From Phyllobacterium bourgognense (lineage in GTDB: Bacteria > Pseudomonadota > Alphaproteobacteria > Rhizobiales > Rhizobiaceae): DNA of 64,000 nucleotides. The stretch spans positions 186,001-250,000 of the forward strand of contig NZ_QPJM01000004.1 in assembly GCF_003337575.1 (NCBI RefSeq), read 5' to 3'. Each line of letters starts with the position of its first letter. Position 1 is the first letter of the stretch. The notes below the pieces were generated by a model that worked only from the letters and a program-made list of their open reading frames with translations, made no database searches and was not told the origin of the DNA. Made by a program: the position numbers and the translations under genes. Positions 55,485-64,000 of the stretch are shown piece after piece.

Positions 55485-57313
55485 TCGGCTGGTCTCGCTA
55501 TGCGATGGGATACTTCTTCGCTGTCATCGATGATGGGCGACTCTTCTTTGCCCTGCAACTGGTAGAAGCGGGCATAAACCCCGTTGGGACGGGCGAGCAA
55601 CGTCTCGTGCACGCCTTCCTCCACGACGCGCCCAGCCTCCATGACGACGATATGGTCGGCGTTGACGATGGTCGACAGGCGGTGGGCGATGACGATGGTG
55701 GTACGCCCTTGCATGACGTGTTCCAGTGCCTGCTGCACGCGCTTTTCCGATTCATTGTCGAGTGCGGACGTCGCCTCGTCGAGAAGGAGGATGGACGCAT
55801 TGCGGACGATGGCGCGGGCGATGGAAAGCCGCTGGCGCTGGCCGCCGGAAAGCGTCACGCCGTTCTCGCCGACTTCCGTGCCATAGCTTTGCGGCTGCTG
55901 GCGGATGAACTCATCGGCGTTGGCGAGCTTCGCCGCCTCGATGATGTCCTCATCGGTGGCATCCGGCCGGCCATAGCGGATATTGTCGGCGATCGTTCCT
56001 TCAAAGAGATAGGGCTGCTGCGAGACATAGGCAATCTGCTGGCGCAGCGAGCGCTTGCTGACATAGGCGATATCCTGTCCATCGACGAGGATACGGCCGC
56101 CATTGATATCGTAGAAGCGTTGGACGAGGCCGATCAGCGTCGATTTGCCGGCGCCGGAAGCGCCGATAATGGCGGTGGTCTTGCCGGCTTCCGCCGTGAA
56201 GCTGATGCCGTGCAGCACTGGCACGCCATTGCCGTAGCTGAAGGTCACATTGTCGAATTGCACCTCGCCGCTCTGCACGGTGATCGGCACGGCGCCGATG
56301 CTGTCCGCCTGGCGCGGCTCGATATCGAGGATCTCGTAAATCATGCGCGCATTGACCAGCGAACGCTCGAGCCCGACCTGGACCCGCGCCAGACGACGCA
56401 CGGGATCATAGGCGAGGAGCACCGCCGTCATGAAGCCGAACATGGCGCCGGGTGGCTCGGCATTATAGACAGCGCGGTAGCCCGTGTAGATGATCATCGA
56501 GGCGATGGCGATGCCGGCGATGAGTTCGGTGATCGGCGTCATACGTTCCGAAACGCGTGCGATCTTGTTGGCGCGCTCCTCAGCCCGCTTGATCAGCGCG
56601 CTGATCTTGATGCGCAGCTGGTCTTCCATGGTGAAGGCCTTGACGATGGCGATGCCCTGCGTCGCTTCCTGCATGGCCCCGAGCAAATGCGAGTTCAGCG
56701 TCACGGATTCGCGATGGATGCTGCGCAGGCGCCTCGCCAGATAGCGGACGACTAGTATCAGCGGCGGCCCGACGAGCAGGGCGATCAGCGACAGGAATGG
56801 ATCGAGCAGAACCATGCTCACGATGAGGGCGATCAGCGTGGGTACGTCCTTGGCAATGGTCGTGACGACGATATCCAAAAGCTCGCGCACGCCGCCGACG
56901 TTCTGGTTGATGCGGGCGGCAAGCTGGCCAGAACGGGTGTCATGGTAGAAGTCGAGGCCGAGCTTCATCAGGTGATCGAAGACACGGGCTTGATAACGCG
57001 CGACGATGTTGTTGCCGATTCTCGCCATGGTCACGGACTGGACGTAAGTTGCGATGCCACGAATGACGAAAGCACCAAGAATGCCGAGACTTATTGGGAG
57101 TATGAGGTCTTCGCGGCGTTCGTAATAGATCTTGTTGATCACGTCCTTGAAGATATAGGCGACGAAAGCCGTCGTGCAGGCAACCGCAAGCATGGCGACG
57201 ATGGCAATGGCATAGGAAGACCGGTGATCGCGGACATTTTCGCCAAGAACCCGGCCGATGACGCGCTTCGCCTCGGACGGATCGATCTTCTTTTTCCTGG
57301 TCTGTTCGCTCAT
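55481..57313 (-). CDS. ABC exporter, fused permease and ATPase (MsbA-like)
   Basis: 610 residues. Six-helix membrane domain (about residues 30-320, with [20 protein letters not shown] first) then the ATPase: Walker [22 protein letters not shown] loop [12 protein letters not shown], signature [20 protein letters not shown], Walker [17 protein letters not shown] and the H loop [11 protein letters not shown]. Homodimeric lipid or drug exporter; MsbA-like lipid A export is plausible but not proven. Start ATG 57313 (MSEQTRKKK). Coupled to dapB by a 4-bp overlap. 210 bp separate it from glk. Confidence 0.92.
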   Translation of the reverse strand: MSEQTRKKKIDPSEAKRVIGRVLGENVRDHRSSYAIAIVAMLAVACTTAFVAYIFKDVINKIYYERREDLILPISLGILGAFVIRGIATYVQSVTMARIGNNIVARYQARVFDHLMKLGLDFYHDTRSGQLAARINQNVGGVRELLDIVVTTIAKDVPTLIALIVSMVLLDPFLSLIALLVGPPLILVVRYLARRLRSIHRESVTLNSHLLGAMQEATQGIAIVKAFTMEDQLRIKISALIKRAEERANKIARVSERMTPITELIAGIAIASMIIYTGYRAVYNAEPPGAMFGFMTAVLLAYDPVRRLARVQVGLERSLVNARMIYEILDIEPRQADSIGAVPITVQSGEVQFDNVTFSYGNGVPVLHGISFTAEAGKTTAIIGASGAGKSTLIGLVQRFYDINGGRILVDGQDIAYVSKRSLRQQIAYVSQQPYLFEGTIADNIRYGRPDATDEDIIEAAKLANADEFIRQQPQSYGTEVGENGVTLSGGQRQRLSIARAIVRNASILLLDEATSALDNESEKRVQQALEHVMQGRTTIVIAHRLSTIVNADHIVVMEAGRVVEEGVHETLLARPNGVYARFYQLQGKEESPIIDDSEEVSHRIARPAE

Positions 57314-57523
57314 TACTGGCGGCAACTCGCTGGTACTGAAAAATCCGGCAAAAGCATTACTCTCGCAGCTATTCAGAGCCTGTTTCGACACTCTACTGCG
57401 TCGCCGCAGCGACTTTCCAAACGGCTCTACGTCCCTATAGCGTTATTGAACCGGCTTGCCTATCGGTTTTGGCCGCGGTTTCGCAGGGATTGGACGAGTG
57501 TTGCTCTTGTGCCGACCGAGGAT

Positions 57524-58552
57524 TTAATCGCGCCGCCAGCGCCGTCCCTCAATAGAAACACCAAAGCGGGTCGGTGTACGCGCGAATGCCGAAAGGCCGC
57601 TGAGCGCCGCGAGCGGATGGGTAATGACATAAACCGGCGTCTCACGCAGGATATCGCCATGCGGCGCCTTGTCTTCGAAGGCCTGGCGGAACGCCGGATC
57701 CTTCAACGGCTCGATGATCTTCTGGACGATGCCGCCGGCGAGGTAAACGCCGCCGCGAGCCATGAATGTCAGGGCGAAATCACCGGCAAGCCGGCCGAGA
57801 TAGGTCACGAACAACGCCAATGTCTCCCTGGCCTCGGCGGATTCTCCGGAAAGGCCGGCCGAAGTGATATCGGCAGGCGTTTGCAGCGGTGCTTCTGTGC
57901 CGCTAACCTTGCAGATCGCGCGATAGATATTCTGCAGACCACGGCCGCAGAGCAACTGTTCGCCCGAGATGCGCCCCTCGATATGCTCGATATGCGGAAA
58001 GATTTCGAGATCGCGTGGCGTGCGCGGCCCCATATCGACGTGGCCGCCTTCTCCCGGAACCGGAACCCAGCTCGAGCGTGCGCGGACCATGCCGGCGACG
58101 CCAAGGCCGGTGCCGGGTCCGAGCACGGCGCGGCTGCCATGCGGATCGCCTGCGCCGCCGCCAAGTTTTTCCAGATGCTTGGGTTCAAGCGATACGACGG
58201 CGAGCGCCTGCGCTTCGAAATCGTTGAGCACGGTGATATCGCGCAGGCCGAGCGTCTCCATCATCTGGTGCGGCTTGACCACCCACGCGCAATTCGTGAG
58301 ATCGATTTCGTCGCCTTCCACCGGTCCGGCGATGGCGAGGACCGCTGAACGCGGCTGGATCGAGGTGTGGTCGAGAATGGCGTTCTGGATCGCCTCGTCG
58401 ATGGTCGGATAATCGGCGGTCTGGAGAACCGGAAATTCCTTCGGGTCCGCATAAGCGTCGACCAGAATGGCAAATCGCGCATTGGTACCACCGATGTCAC
58501 CAACCAGGATCGGAAATTTCATGATGTGGTCGGTATCTGCCTGTGTAACCAT
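57524..58552 (-). CDS. glk: Glucokinase
   Basis: 342 residues, ATP-dependent. ATP/phosphate site [80 protein letters not shown] and [20 protein letters not shown] match the Glk (E. coli type) family. Start ATG 58552 with GGGAAG upstream; ATG for MKFPILVGD ten codons on is an alternative. mgsA ends 16 bp upstream, so the two are one transcript. Confidence 0.94.
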   Translation of the reverse strand: MVTQADTDHIMKFPILVGDIGGTNARFAILVDAYADPKEFPVLQTADYPTIDEAIQNAILDHTSIQPRSAVLAIAGPVEGDEIDLTNCAWVVKPHQMMETLGLRDITVLNDFEAQALAVVSLEPKHLEKLGGGAGDPHGSRAVLGPGTGLGVAGMVRARSSWVPVPGEGGHVDMGPRTPRDLEIFPHIEHIEGRISGEQLLCGRGLQNIYRAICKVSGTEAPLQTPADITSAGLSGESAEARETLALFVTYLGRLAGDFALTFMARGGVYLAGGIVQKIIEPLKDPAFRQAFEDKAPHGDILRETPVYVITHPLAALSGLSAFARTPTRFGVSIEGRRWRRD

Positions 58553-58568
58553 TATCGCTTCCCTGTTT

Positions 58569-59024
58569 TTACGTGTTACTGCGACCTTGCGTGTCGTTAA
58601 GAGCCCGCGGCGCGGTGAGAGTATTTTCAGCCGCGTCATCGCGCAGCAGACCTCGCTTTTGCACCAGAACCTCGGCAGTCGCCCGGTTCAAGGCCATCGG
58701 AATGTCGTAGACGCTTGCGAGTCGCATCAACGCCTTGACATCGACATCATGCGGCATAGGAGACAGCGGGTCGACAAAGAAAATCAATCCGTCGATCTTC
58801 CCCTCGGCAATCAGTGCGCCGATCTGCTGGTCGCCGCCAAGCGGTCCGCTCTTGACTCGCGCAATGGTCAGCGAAGGGCAAGCATCCTGGACGAGCCCGC
58901 CCGTCGTACCCGTGGCAACGATCGTGCAAGGTGCAAGCAACCTCTCATAGGTGCGAGCAAAATCCACCATGTCGTCCTTTTTCTGGTCATGCGCTATCAG
59001 CGCGAGGCGAAATGGCTGTGTCAT
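58569..59024 (-). CDS. mgsA: Methylglyoxal synthase
   Basis: 151 residues. Converts dihydroxyacetone phosphate to methylglyoxal and phosphate. [51 protein letters not shown] and [18 protein letters not shown] contain the phosphate loop and the catalytic aspartates and histidine of the family. Upstream of glk by 16 bp: sugar phosphorylation and the phosphate-releasing bypass may be co-expressed. Confidence 0.96.
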   Translation of the reverse strand: MTQPFRLALIAHDQKKDDMVDFARTYERLLAPCTIVATGTTGGLVQDACPSLTIARVKSGPLGGDQQIGALIAEGKIDGLIFFVDPLSPMPHDVDVKALMRLASVYDIPMALNRATAEVLVQKRGLLRDDAAENTLTAPRALNDTQGRSNT

Positions 59025-59135
59025 GAAAACTCTGTATCGGGTCCAACCCTAAATCGATTGAAACCCTATACTCAATTCATGACCGCATGAAAAGGCCGGA
59101 GGTAGTTCGAAGTTGAATTATCTACGCGATCGCAA

Positions 59136-59222
59136 TCAGTGCTTCTGCAGGTGCAGAGCCGCAAGCACAGCAGCCACGCCAACGATCGGGACCAGTAAAG
59201 ATAGATAGTTGTATATGGTCAC
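59136..59222 (-). CDS. Putative membrane micropeptide (28 aa), coupled to the upstream gene
   Basis: 28 residues, a single hydrophobic helix (YNYLSLLVPIVGVAAVLAAL) and a short basic end. Its GTG shares the G of the upstream TAG stop (TAGTG), which is a classic coupling arrangement. No family recognised; KdpF-like micropeptides are of similar size, but no kdp gene is near. Existence rests on the overlap and the clean hydrophobicity only. Confidence 0.35.
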   Translation of the reverse strand: MTIYNYLSLLVPIVGVAAVLAALHLQKH

Positions 59223-59449
59223 TATAGCATCTCACTTAGATGGCGTGTTGCATAGGACAACCCAAGCACAAGGCAAACCCCAGCCGACAGCGCCATGAAC
59301 AGAAACACATCGCCCTTCATCGCCGGATCGTATGCGGCGCGCGTGATTGGCGTGAATACGCCGATCAGGACTACTCCGATTGCCAGTCCGTTGATAAAGT
59401 TAGCTCGAAGTTTGATCCGTTCGATCTCACTGGCAGTCACGTATTGCAC
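59222..59449 (-). CDS. Small two-helix membrane protein
   Basis: 75 residues from a GTG start. Two membrane helices (FINGLAIGVVLIGVFTPITR and FLFMALSAGVCLVLGLSYAT) with a short loop. It resembles small uncharacterised membrane proteins common in Rhizobiales. Its GTG lies inside the end of a short upstream open frame (59437-59514), and its stop overlaps the micropeptide start, so three tiny frames are chained. Confidence 0.65.
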   Translation of the reverse strand: MQYVTASEIERIKLRANFINGLAIGVVLIGVFTPITRAAYDPAMKGDVFLFMALSAGVCLVLGLSYATRHLSEML

Positions 59450-59514
59450 GCCGAGCTAACCTGAGCCAGACAATCAGGCCAGCGAACCGTTGGAATGGAA
59501 TAAATATCTCTCAT
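59437..59514 (-). CDS. Possible leader peptide (25 aa)
   Basis: ATG 59514 has an excellent ribosome binding site, GAGGAG seven nucleotides upstream, and reads MRDIYSIPTVRWPDCLAQVS to a stop 13 nt into the following gene. No hydrophobic part. It may be a leader that opens the mRNA for the two membrane proteins, or the relic of a frameshifted longer start. Confidence 0.35.
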   Translation of the reverse strand: MRDIYSIPTVRWPDCLAQVSSACNT

Positions 59515-59598
59515 AATATCTCCTCGTAAAAGGCGATATTGGACACAATCTCCAACAAAAGAAAATCCCAACGCGGCAAATTTCGCCTTCCTTGTTGG

Positions 59599-60612
59599 TT
59601 ATTGGCCTCGAACCGGCACGTCTTCCGGCAGATCGCCCGCTTCCGGGGCATAGGCCGTTGCCGGAGTTCCCGCCGCAGCCGGCTGCGCAACTTTCGCACC
59701 TGCGCCGTAGGTCACTTCATCAACCGATTTCGGCCCGGGTGCGTTGAGGATCATCGCGCAAGCCTTGGGCAGTTCGGAGAGCATTGTCACTTTCGGCTTC
59801 TTGGGTTTGACAGGTTCGGGTGCCTTTTTCCACGGCTCGTCCGTAAACCACCACGCAAGCGACTTGCCACAACCGTCATCGGTACCTATCGGCTCCTGCG
59901 GCTTGCAATTGGGCGATCCTGGCTGGCATTTAATACGCACGTGGAAATGGTAGTAATGCCCCCAGTAGGGCCGGATTTTCGCCATCCAGCTGCGATCGCC
60001 CTGAACACTGTCGCACAGCTTCTTCTTGATACCGGGGTGAACGAAAATGCGCTCCACTTCGGGGTAGCTGGCAGCGCGTTTCAGGAGCGCCGTTCGTGAC
60101 TGGGTCCATCTGTCCGGATCGACATAAAGTGTGTCGCCCTTGAGCATGGATGTCGCTGCCACATTCTCACGCTGATCGTCGGTAAAGCGCTGTTTCGGCA
60201 TCGGCGTCAGCCAGATATCGGCGTCCAGCCCCACCTGATGCGAGGCATGTCCCGTCAGCATCGGGCCACCGCGGGGCTGCGATATGTCGCCCACGAGCAG
60301 ACCCGGCCAGCCATCCTTCGCGGCGGCATCGCGCGCCAGCTTTTCCAGAAGGGCGATCATGCGCGGGTGTCCCCAGCGGCGGTTGCGTGACAGGCGCATC
60401 ACTTGCCAGGCCGGTCCATCCACGGGCAACGCGACACCGCCTGCAAGACAGCCCTTGGAGTAAAAACCCGCCGATTGAGGTGCACTGACCGTCGGGAGGC
60501 TCTGTGCCCCGAACAATTGCTTGGCTGGACCATCCACGGCAATGGCATCGATGGTGCCGGTGAACGAAATGAGTGCGCCGAGGGCAAGACGCAACAGGGT
60601 TTTCGATTTCAT
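59599..60612 (-). CDS. mepA: Penicillin-insensitive murein endopeptidase MepA
   Basis: 337 residues. Signal peptide (SKTLLRLALGALISFTGTID), then the LAS-type zinc peptidase: GGPMLTGHASHQVGLDADIW holds the His and Asp metal ligands, and HYYHFHVRIKCQPGSPNC the second HxH. Cleaves the D-alanyl-meso-DAP cross-link of peptidoglycan in the periplasm. A proline-rich C-terminal extension (about residues 275-337) is present. The start ATG 60612 fits the signal peptide; a long upstream in-frame extension does not. Confidence 0.93.
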   Translation of the reverse strand: MKSKTLLRLALGALISFTGTIDAIAVDGPAKQLFGAQSLPTVSAPQSAGFYSKGCLAGGVALPVDGPAWQVMRLSRNRRWGHPRMIALLEKLARDAAAKDGWPGLLVGDISQPRGGPMLTGHASHQVGLDADIWLTPMPKQRFTDDQRENVAATSMLKGDTLYVDPDRWTQSRTALLKRAASYPEVERIFVHPGIKKKLCDSVQGDRSWMAKIRPYWGHYYHFHVRIKCQPGSPNCKPQEPIGTDDGCGKSLAWWFTDEPWKKAPEPVKPKKPKVTMLSELPKACAMILNAPGPKSVDEVTYGAGAKVAQPAAAGTPATAYAPEAGDLPEDVPVRGQ

Positions 60613-60739
60613 GATCGCTGTCCCCACAAGTGACCTTGGCAAATTTACGCTTCGGATCGGGGCTTTATGATGGCCAGATTCGCGAGAAAGTCGCAATATA
60701 GCAATGCTTACCTCACTTTGATTCGAACGGAACATCGCC

Positions 60740-61780
<1,041 letters not shown>

Positions 61781-61790
61781 AGACCTTTGC

Positions 61791-61915
61791 CAATCCACCC
61801 TGACGGGCATCCAATGCGATTTTCTGCGCTTCCGGGTGCTCATGGACCCAAAAGTCCACTGCGCTCCGGTTCTCGAAAACCGTACCGGCTGCCTCGTCAG
61901 GCTGAATTCTCAAAA
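61791..61915 (-). repeat. RIME-like dispersed repeat, copy D
   Basis: About 125 bp between two convergent genes. Contains TTTTCTGCGCTTCCGGGTGC, ATGGACCCAAAAGTCCACTG, CGCTCCGGTTCTCGAAAACC and a right end with GCCTCGTCAGGCTGA. Same core as copies A-C and E with the inner dyad changed to GGACC..GTCC. Confidence 0.8.
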
Positions 61916-61935
61916 CGGTCTCTACGCAAGCAGCG

Positions 61936-62805
61936 CTATTTCCAGCTTCCATCCCGCCACATGGTCGCAAAGGCGGTGCCGTAGTCGGGATAGCGGAAGG
62001 AAAAGCCGAGCGCTTTGATGCGTTTATTGGAAACGCGTTTGTTCTCGCCGTAGAACGATCGTGCCATTGGCGTCAGCGGCGCTGTATCGAAATCGGCCTC
62101 TTCCGGGGGTTCGAGGCCCATCAGTTCCGCCGCATAGGCGACGACATCCTGCGGCGGTGCCGGTTCGTCATCGGTTATGTTGAAAATGCCGGCCTCATTG
62201 CGCAGGCTGAGAAAAACCAGAGCACCGGCAATATCATCGACATGGATACGGTTGAACACCTGCCCGCTCTTGTTCAGCCGGCGCGCGCTGCCGTTGGCGA
62301 GATTGACGAAAGCGTTGCGCCCCGGCCCATAAATGCCGGCAAGCCTCAAGATGGCGAGCGGAACACCGCGCTCATCCGCCAGTTGCTGCCAGCCCTGCTC
62401 GGCAGCGACACGTTCGGTGGAGCGGGCCGAGAGCGGATGACATGGTGTACTCTCGTCGACCCATGCACCGCCATGATTGCCGTAGACGCCGACGGTGGAA
62501 AGATAGCCGATCCATTGCAGCTTGGGCATGGCGTGCCGAATGGTATTGCCAAACTGCGCCAGCACCGGATCGCCGCTCTGCCCGGGTGACGTCGAGATGA
62601 CGAGGTGCGTGACACCGGCGAGTACATCGACGATCTCCTGCGAGGCGTGGGTACCATGAAAGAGGAACGGCGTGATGCCATCCTTCTTGAGGTCTGAAAA
62701 TTTGGCGCTATCGCGCGTCGTCCCGCCGATGAAATCCGCTTGACCATCGATGACTTTGGCAAAGGCTCGCGCCGAGTATCCGGCACCGAAGAGAAAAATA
62801 TTCAT
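61936..62805 (-). CDS. NAD-dependent epimerase/SDR family protein (YeeZ-like)
   Basis: 289 residues. Extended SDR with a Rossmann start MNIFLFGAGYSARAFAKVID, the active-site region YLSTVGVYGNHGGAWVDEST with YG in place of the usual Tyr-x-x-x-Lys context, and LAILRLAGIYGPGRNAFVNL. Substrate unknown. Its ATG overlaps the queG stop (TAATG), so it is co-translated with queG. Start 62805 is preferred over an in-frame ATG at 62832. Confidence 0.88.
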   Translation of the reverse strand: MNIFLFGAGYSARAFAKVIDGQADFIGGTTRDSAKFSDLKKDGITPFLFHGTHASQEIVDVLAGVTHLVISTSPGQSGDPVLAQFGNTIRHAMPKLQWIGYLSTVGVYGNHGGAWVDESTPCHPLSARSTERVAAEQGWQQLADERGVPLAILRLAGIYGPGRNAFVNLANGSARRLNKSGQVFNRIHVDDIAGALVFLSLRNEAGIFNITDDEPAPPQDVVAYAAELMGLEPPEEADFDTAPLTPMARSFYGENKRVSNKRIKALGFSFRYPDYGTAFATMWRDGSWK

Positions 62806-63968
62806 TATTGATTTTTCGCGGCTTTGTGCCACTCGGTCAAGACGCTCGCATCATTTTCCTTCGCGGCTCCGTGCATGCGCAGGGCCGCGAACCCGTCTTC
62901 GTCCATCAATTCACTTAACGCCCATACGGCGGCGCCGCGCACAAGGGGCGAGGGGTCGGCGAGATGTGTCTTGACGGTTTCGATCAGGCCAGGGTCGCCG
63001 GAATTGCCGCTGGCGATAAGCACATTGCGTATAAAACGGTCCCGGCCGATGCGCTTGATCGGTGACCCCGAGAACATTGTGCGGAACGCCGCGTCGTCCA
63101 GCATCAGAAGCGACGCGAGCGACGGCGATTTCAGGTCTTCGCGCGCCTGAAGCTTGGTCTCACGCGCGGTCTCGGCAAATTTGTTCCACGGACAGACGGC
63201 GAGACAATCGTCGCAGCCATAGATGCGGTTGCCCATCGCCTTGCGGAATTCGAGCGGGATGGGTTCCTTGTGCTCGATGGTGAGATAAGAGATGCAGCGC
63301 CCCGCATCGAGTTGGTAAGGCGCGGGGAATGCGTTGGTCGGGCACACGTCGAGGCAAGCGTGACACGAGCCGCAATGATCTGCCTCTCGTTCATCAGGCG
63401 GCAATTCCGCCGTGGTGAAGATCGTACCGAGAAACAGCCACGAGCCATGACTGCGGCTGACGAGATTGGTGTGCTTGCCCTGCCAGCCGAGGCCGGCGGC
63501 TTCGGCCAGCGGCTTTTCCATAACCGGTGCGGTATCGACGAAGACTTTCAGGTCTTCGTCCGCGGCACGGGAGGCGAAACGGCTGGCGACGCCCTTGAGC
63601 TTGCCTTTGATGATGTCGTGATAATCGCGGTTCTGTGCATAGACGGAAATCGCGGCCTTGTCCTTGTGCTGGAGGATTGCCATAGGATTGCCGTCCGGTC
63701 CGTAATTCATGGCAAGCACGATGATCGAGCGCACCTCCGGCCACAGGTTTTGCGGACTGGCGCGGCGCTCTTCCGTTTCCTGCATCCAGTCCATGCTGGC
63801 ATGGCGTCCGAGCGCCAGATATTGGCGCAAGCGCTCTTCGGCGAACGGGATGGCATCCGGCCTGGTGATGGCGACCAGATCGAAGCCGGCCGCACGCGAT
63901 TCCTCAAGGATGAACTGCTTGAGGCGTTGCGCTTGCGAGGGTTTGTATGTTTCGGAGTGCAAAATCAT
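62805..63968 (-). CDS. queG: Epoxyqueuosine reductase QueG
   Basis: 387 residues, last step of queuosine tRNA modification. N-terminal cobalamin-binding/reductase part (DLVAITRPDAIPFAEERLRQ, VLAMNYGP, VMEKPLAEAAGLGWQGKHTN), two 4Fe-4S clusters CGSCHACLDVCPTNAF and CDDCLAVCPWNKFA, and a C-terminal HEAT-like part near residue 325. Start ATG 63968 near the window end. The frame is complete. Coupled to the epimerase-like gene by a 1-bp overlap. Confidence 0.96.
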   Translation of the reverse strand: MILHSETYKPSQAQRLKQFILEESRAAGFDLVAITRPDAIPFAEERLRQYLALGRHASMDWMQETEERRASPQNLWPEVRSIIVLAMNYGPDGNPMAILQHKDKAAISVYAQNRDYHDIIKGKLKGVASRFASRAADEDLKVFVDTAPVMEKPLAEAAGLGWQGKHTNLVSRSHGSWLFLGTIFTTAELPPDEREADHCGSCHACLDVCPTNAFPAPYQLDAGRCISYLTIEHKEPIPLEFRKAMGNRIYGCDDCLAVCPWNKFAETARETKLQAREDLKSPSLASLLMLDDAAFRTMFSGSPIKRIGRDRFIRNVLIASGNSGDPGLIETVKTHLADPSPLVRGAAVWALSELMDEDGFAALRMHGAAKENDASVLTEWHKAAKNQ

Positions 63969-64000
63969 CTCGCACTGGCCCTATGCGTGGTTCGCCCTTC

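Noticed and set aside
55454-56755. 433-codon open frame antisense to the ABC exporter
   Set aside because: Shadow; the exporter frame has all ABC motifs.
56942-58348. 468-codon open frame antisense to glk and the start of the ABC exporter
   Set aside because: It runs across two real genes and their spacer; no motif or ribosome binding site.

Overview
This 64 kb window is chromosomal DNA of an alphaproteobacterium of the order Rhizobiales (Hyphomicrobiales), most like the Phyllobacterium/Mesorhizobium/Brucella group. The pointers are gene order and family content: addA-trxA facing trpF-trpB-trpA-accD-folC, a PmtA phosphatidylcholine methyltransferase, a BTLCP cysteine peptidase, DUF2852, a cysteine-free AccD, an intracellular PHB depolymerase, and GC-rich coding DNA with dispersed palindromic repeats of the rhizobial type. 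No insertion sequence, prophage, CRISPR array or rRNA operon is visible, and only one tRNA, Leu(CAG). The window is mostly core genome with a few accessory islets.

Layout. 1-10 kb: 3' part of addA, then trxA, then the leftward block ygjP-like, ydcF-like, trpF, trpB, trpA, accD, folC. 10-13 kb: leftward DUF2852 protein, BenE transporter, alpha/beta hydrolase. 13-19 kb: rightward infC (rare AUU start), an ICMT-like membrane methyltransferase, rpmI, rplT, pheS, pheT, then a perfect 33-bp inverted repeat. 19-25 kb: LpxO-like hydroxylase, a small cysteine-motif protein with a hairpin leader, an aldo/keto reductase divergent from a LysR regulator, a Gfo/Idh/MocA oxidoreductase and an M48 protease. 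25-34 kb: dnaK with a heat-shock type promoter, an unrecognised gene, dnaJ, pmtA, an FMN reductase, pyrF, DUF1330, phaZ, and a BTLCP peptidase behind two CtrA boxes. 34-38 kb: comM, gshB, an RlpA-like protein and a long MITE-like palindrome.

38-45 kb is a hexuronate cluster: gntR-uxuA divergent from uxaC-uxuB, with uxaA facing them. It would take glucuronate through fructuronate and mannonate to 2-keto-3-deoxygluconate, and altronate from the galacturonate branch to the same product. uxaB, the KDG kinase and the aldolase are not here. 45-53.6 kb is the accessory stretch: an RTX protein without secretion genes, DUF2971, a half copy of the palindrome, several small proteins, a MarR regulator with a twin operator, a GGDEF-EAL protein, an HD-protein remnant and DUF4126. 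53.6-64 kb is leftward core metabolism: tRNA-Leu, gpmA, dapB, an ABC exporter, glk, mgsA, a micro-operon of tiny membrane proteins and mepA. After these come a rightward alcohol dehydrogenase and a leftward queG-epimerase pair.

Most rewarding for a second look: paired operator palindromes that define two small regulons (MarR; GntR hexuronate); two CtrA boxes before the BTLCP gene; degenerate 21-bp-period arrays at two distant intergenic sites; five copies of a RIME-like repeat; the palindrome with its half copy; the AUU start of infC; and the unrecognised gene between dnaK and dnaJ. I found no clearly new multi-gene defence or biosynthetic system.
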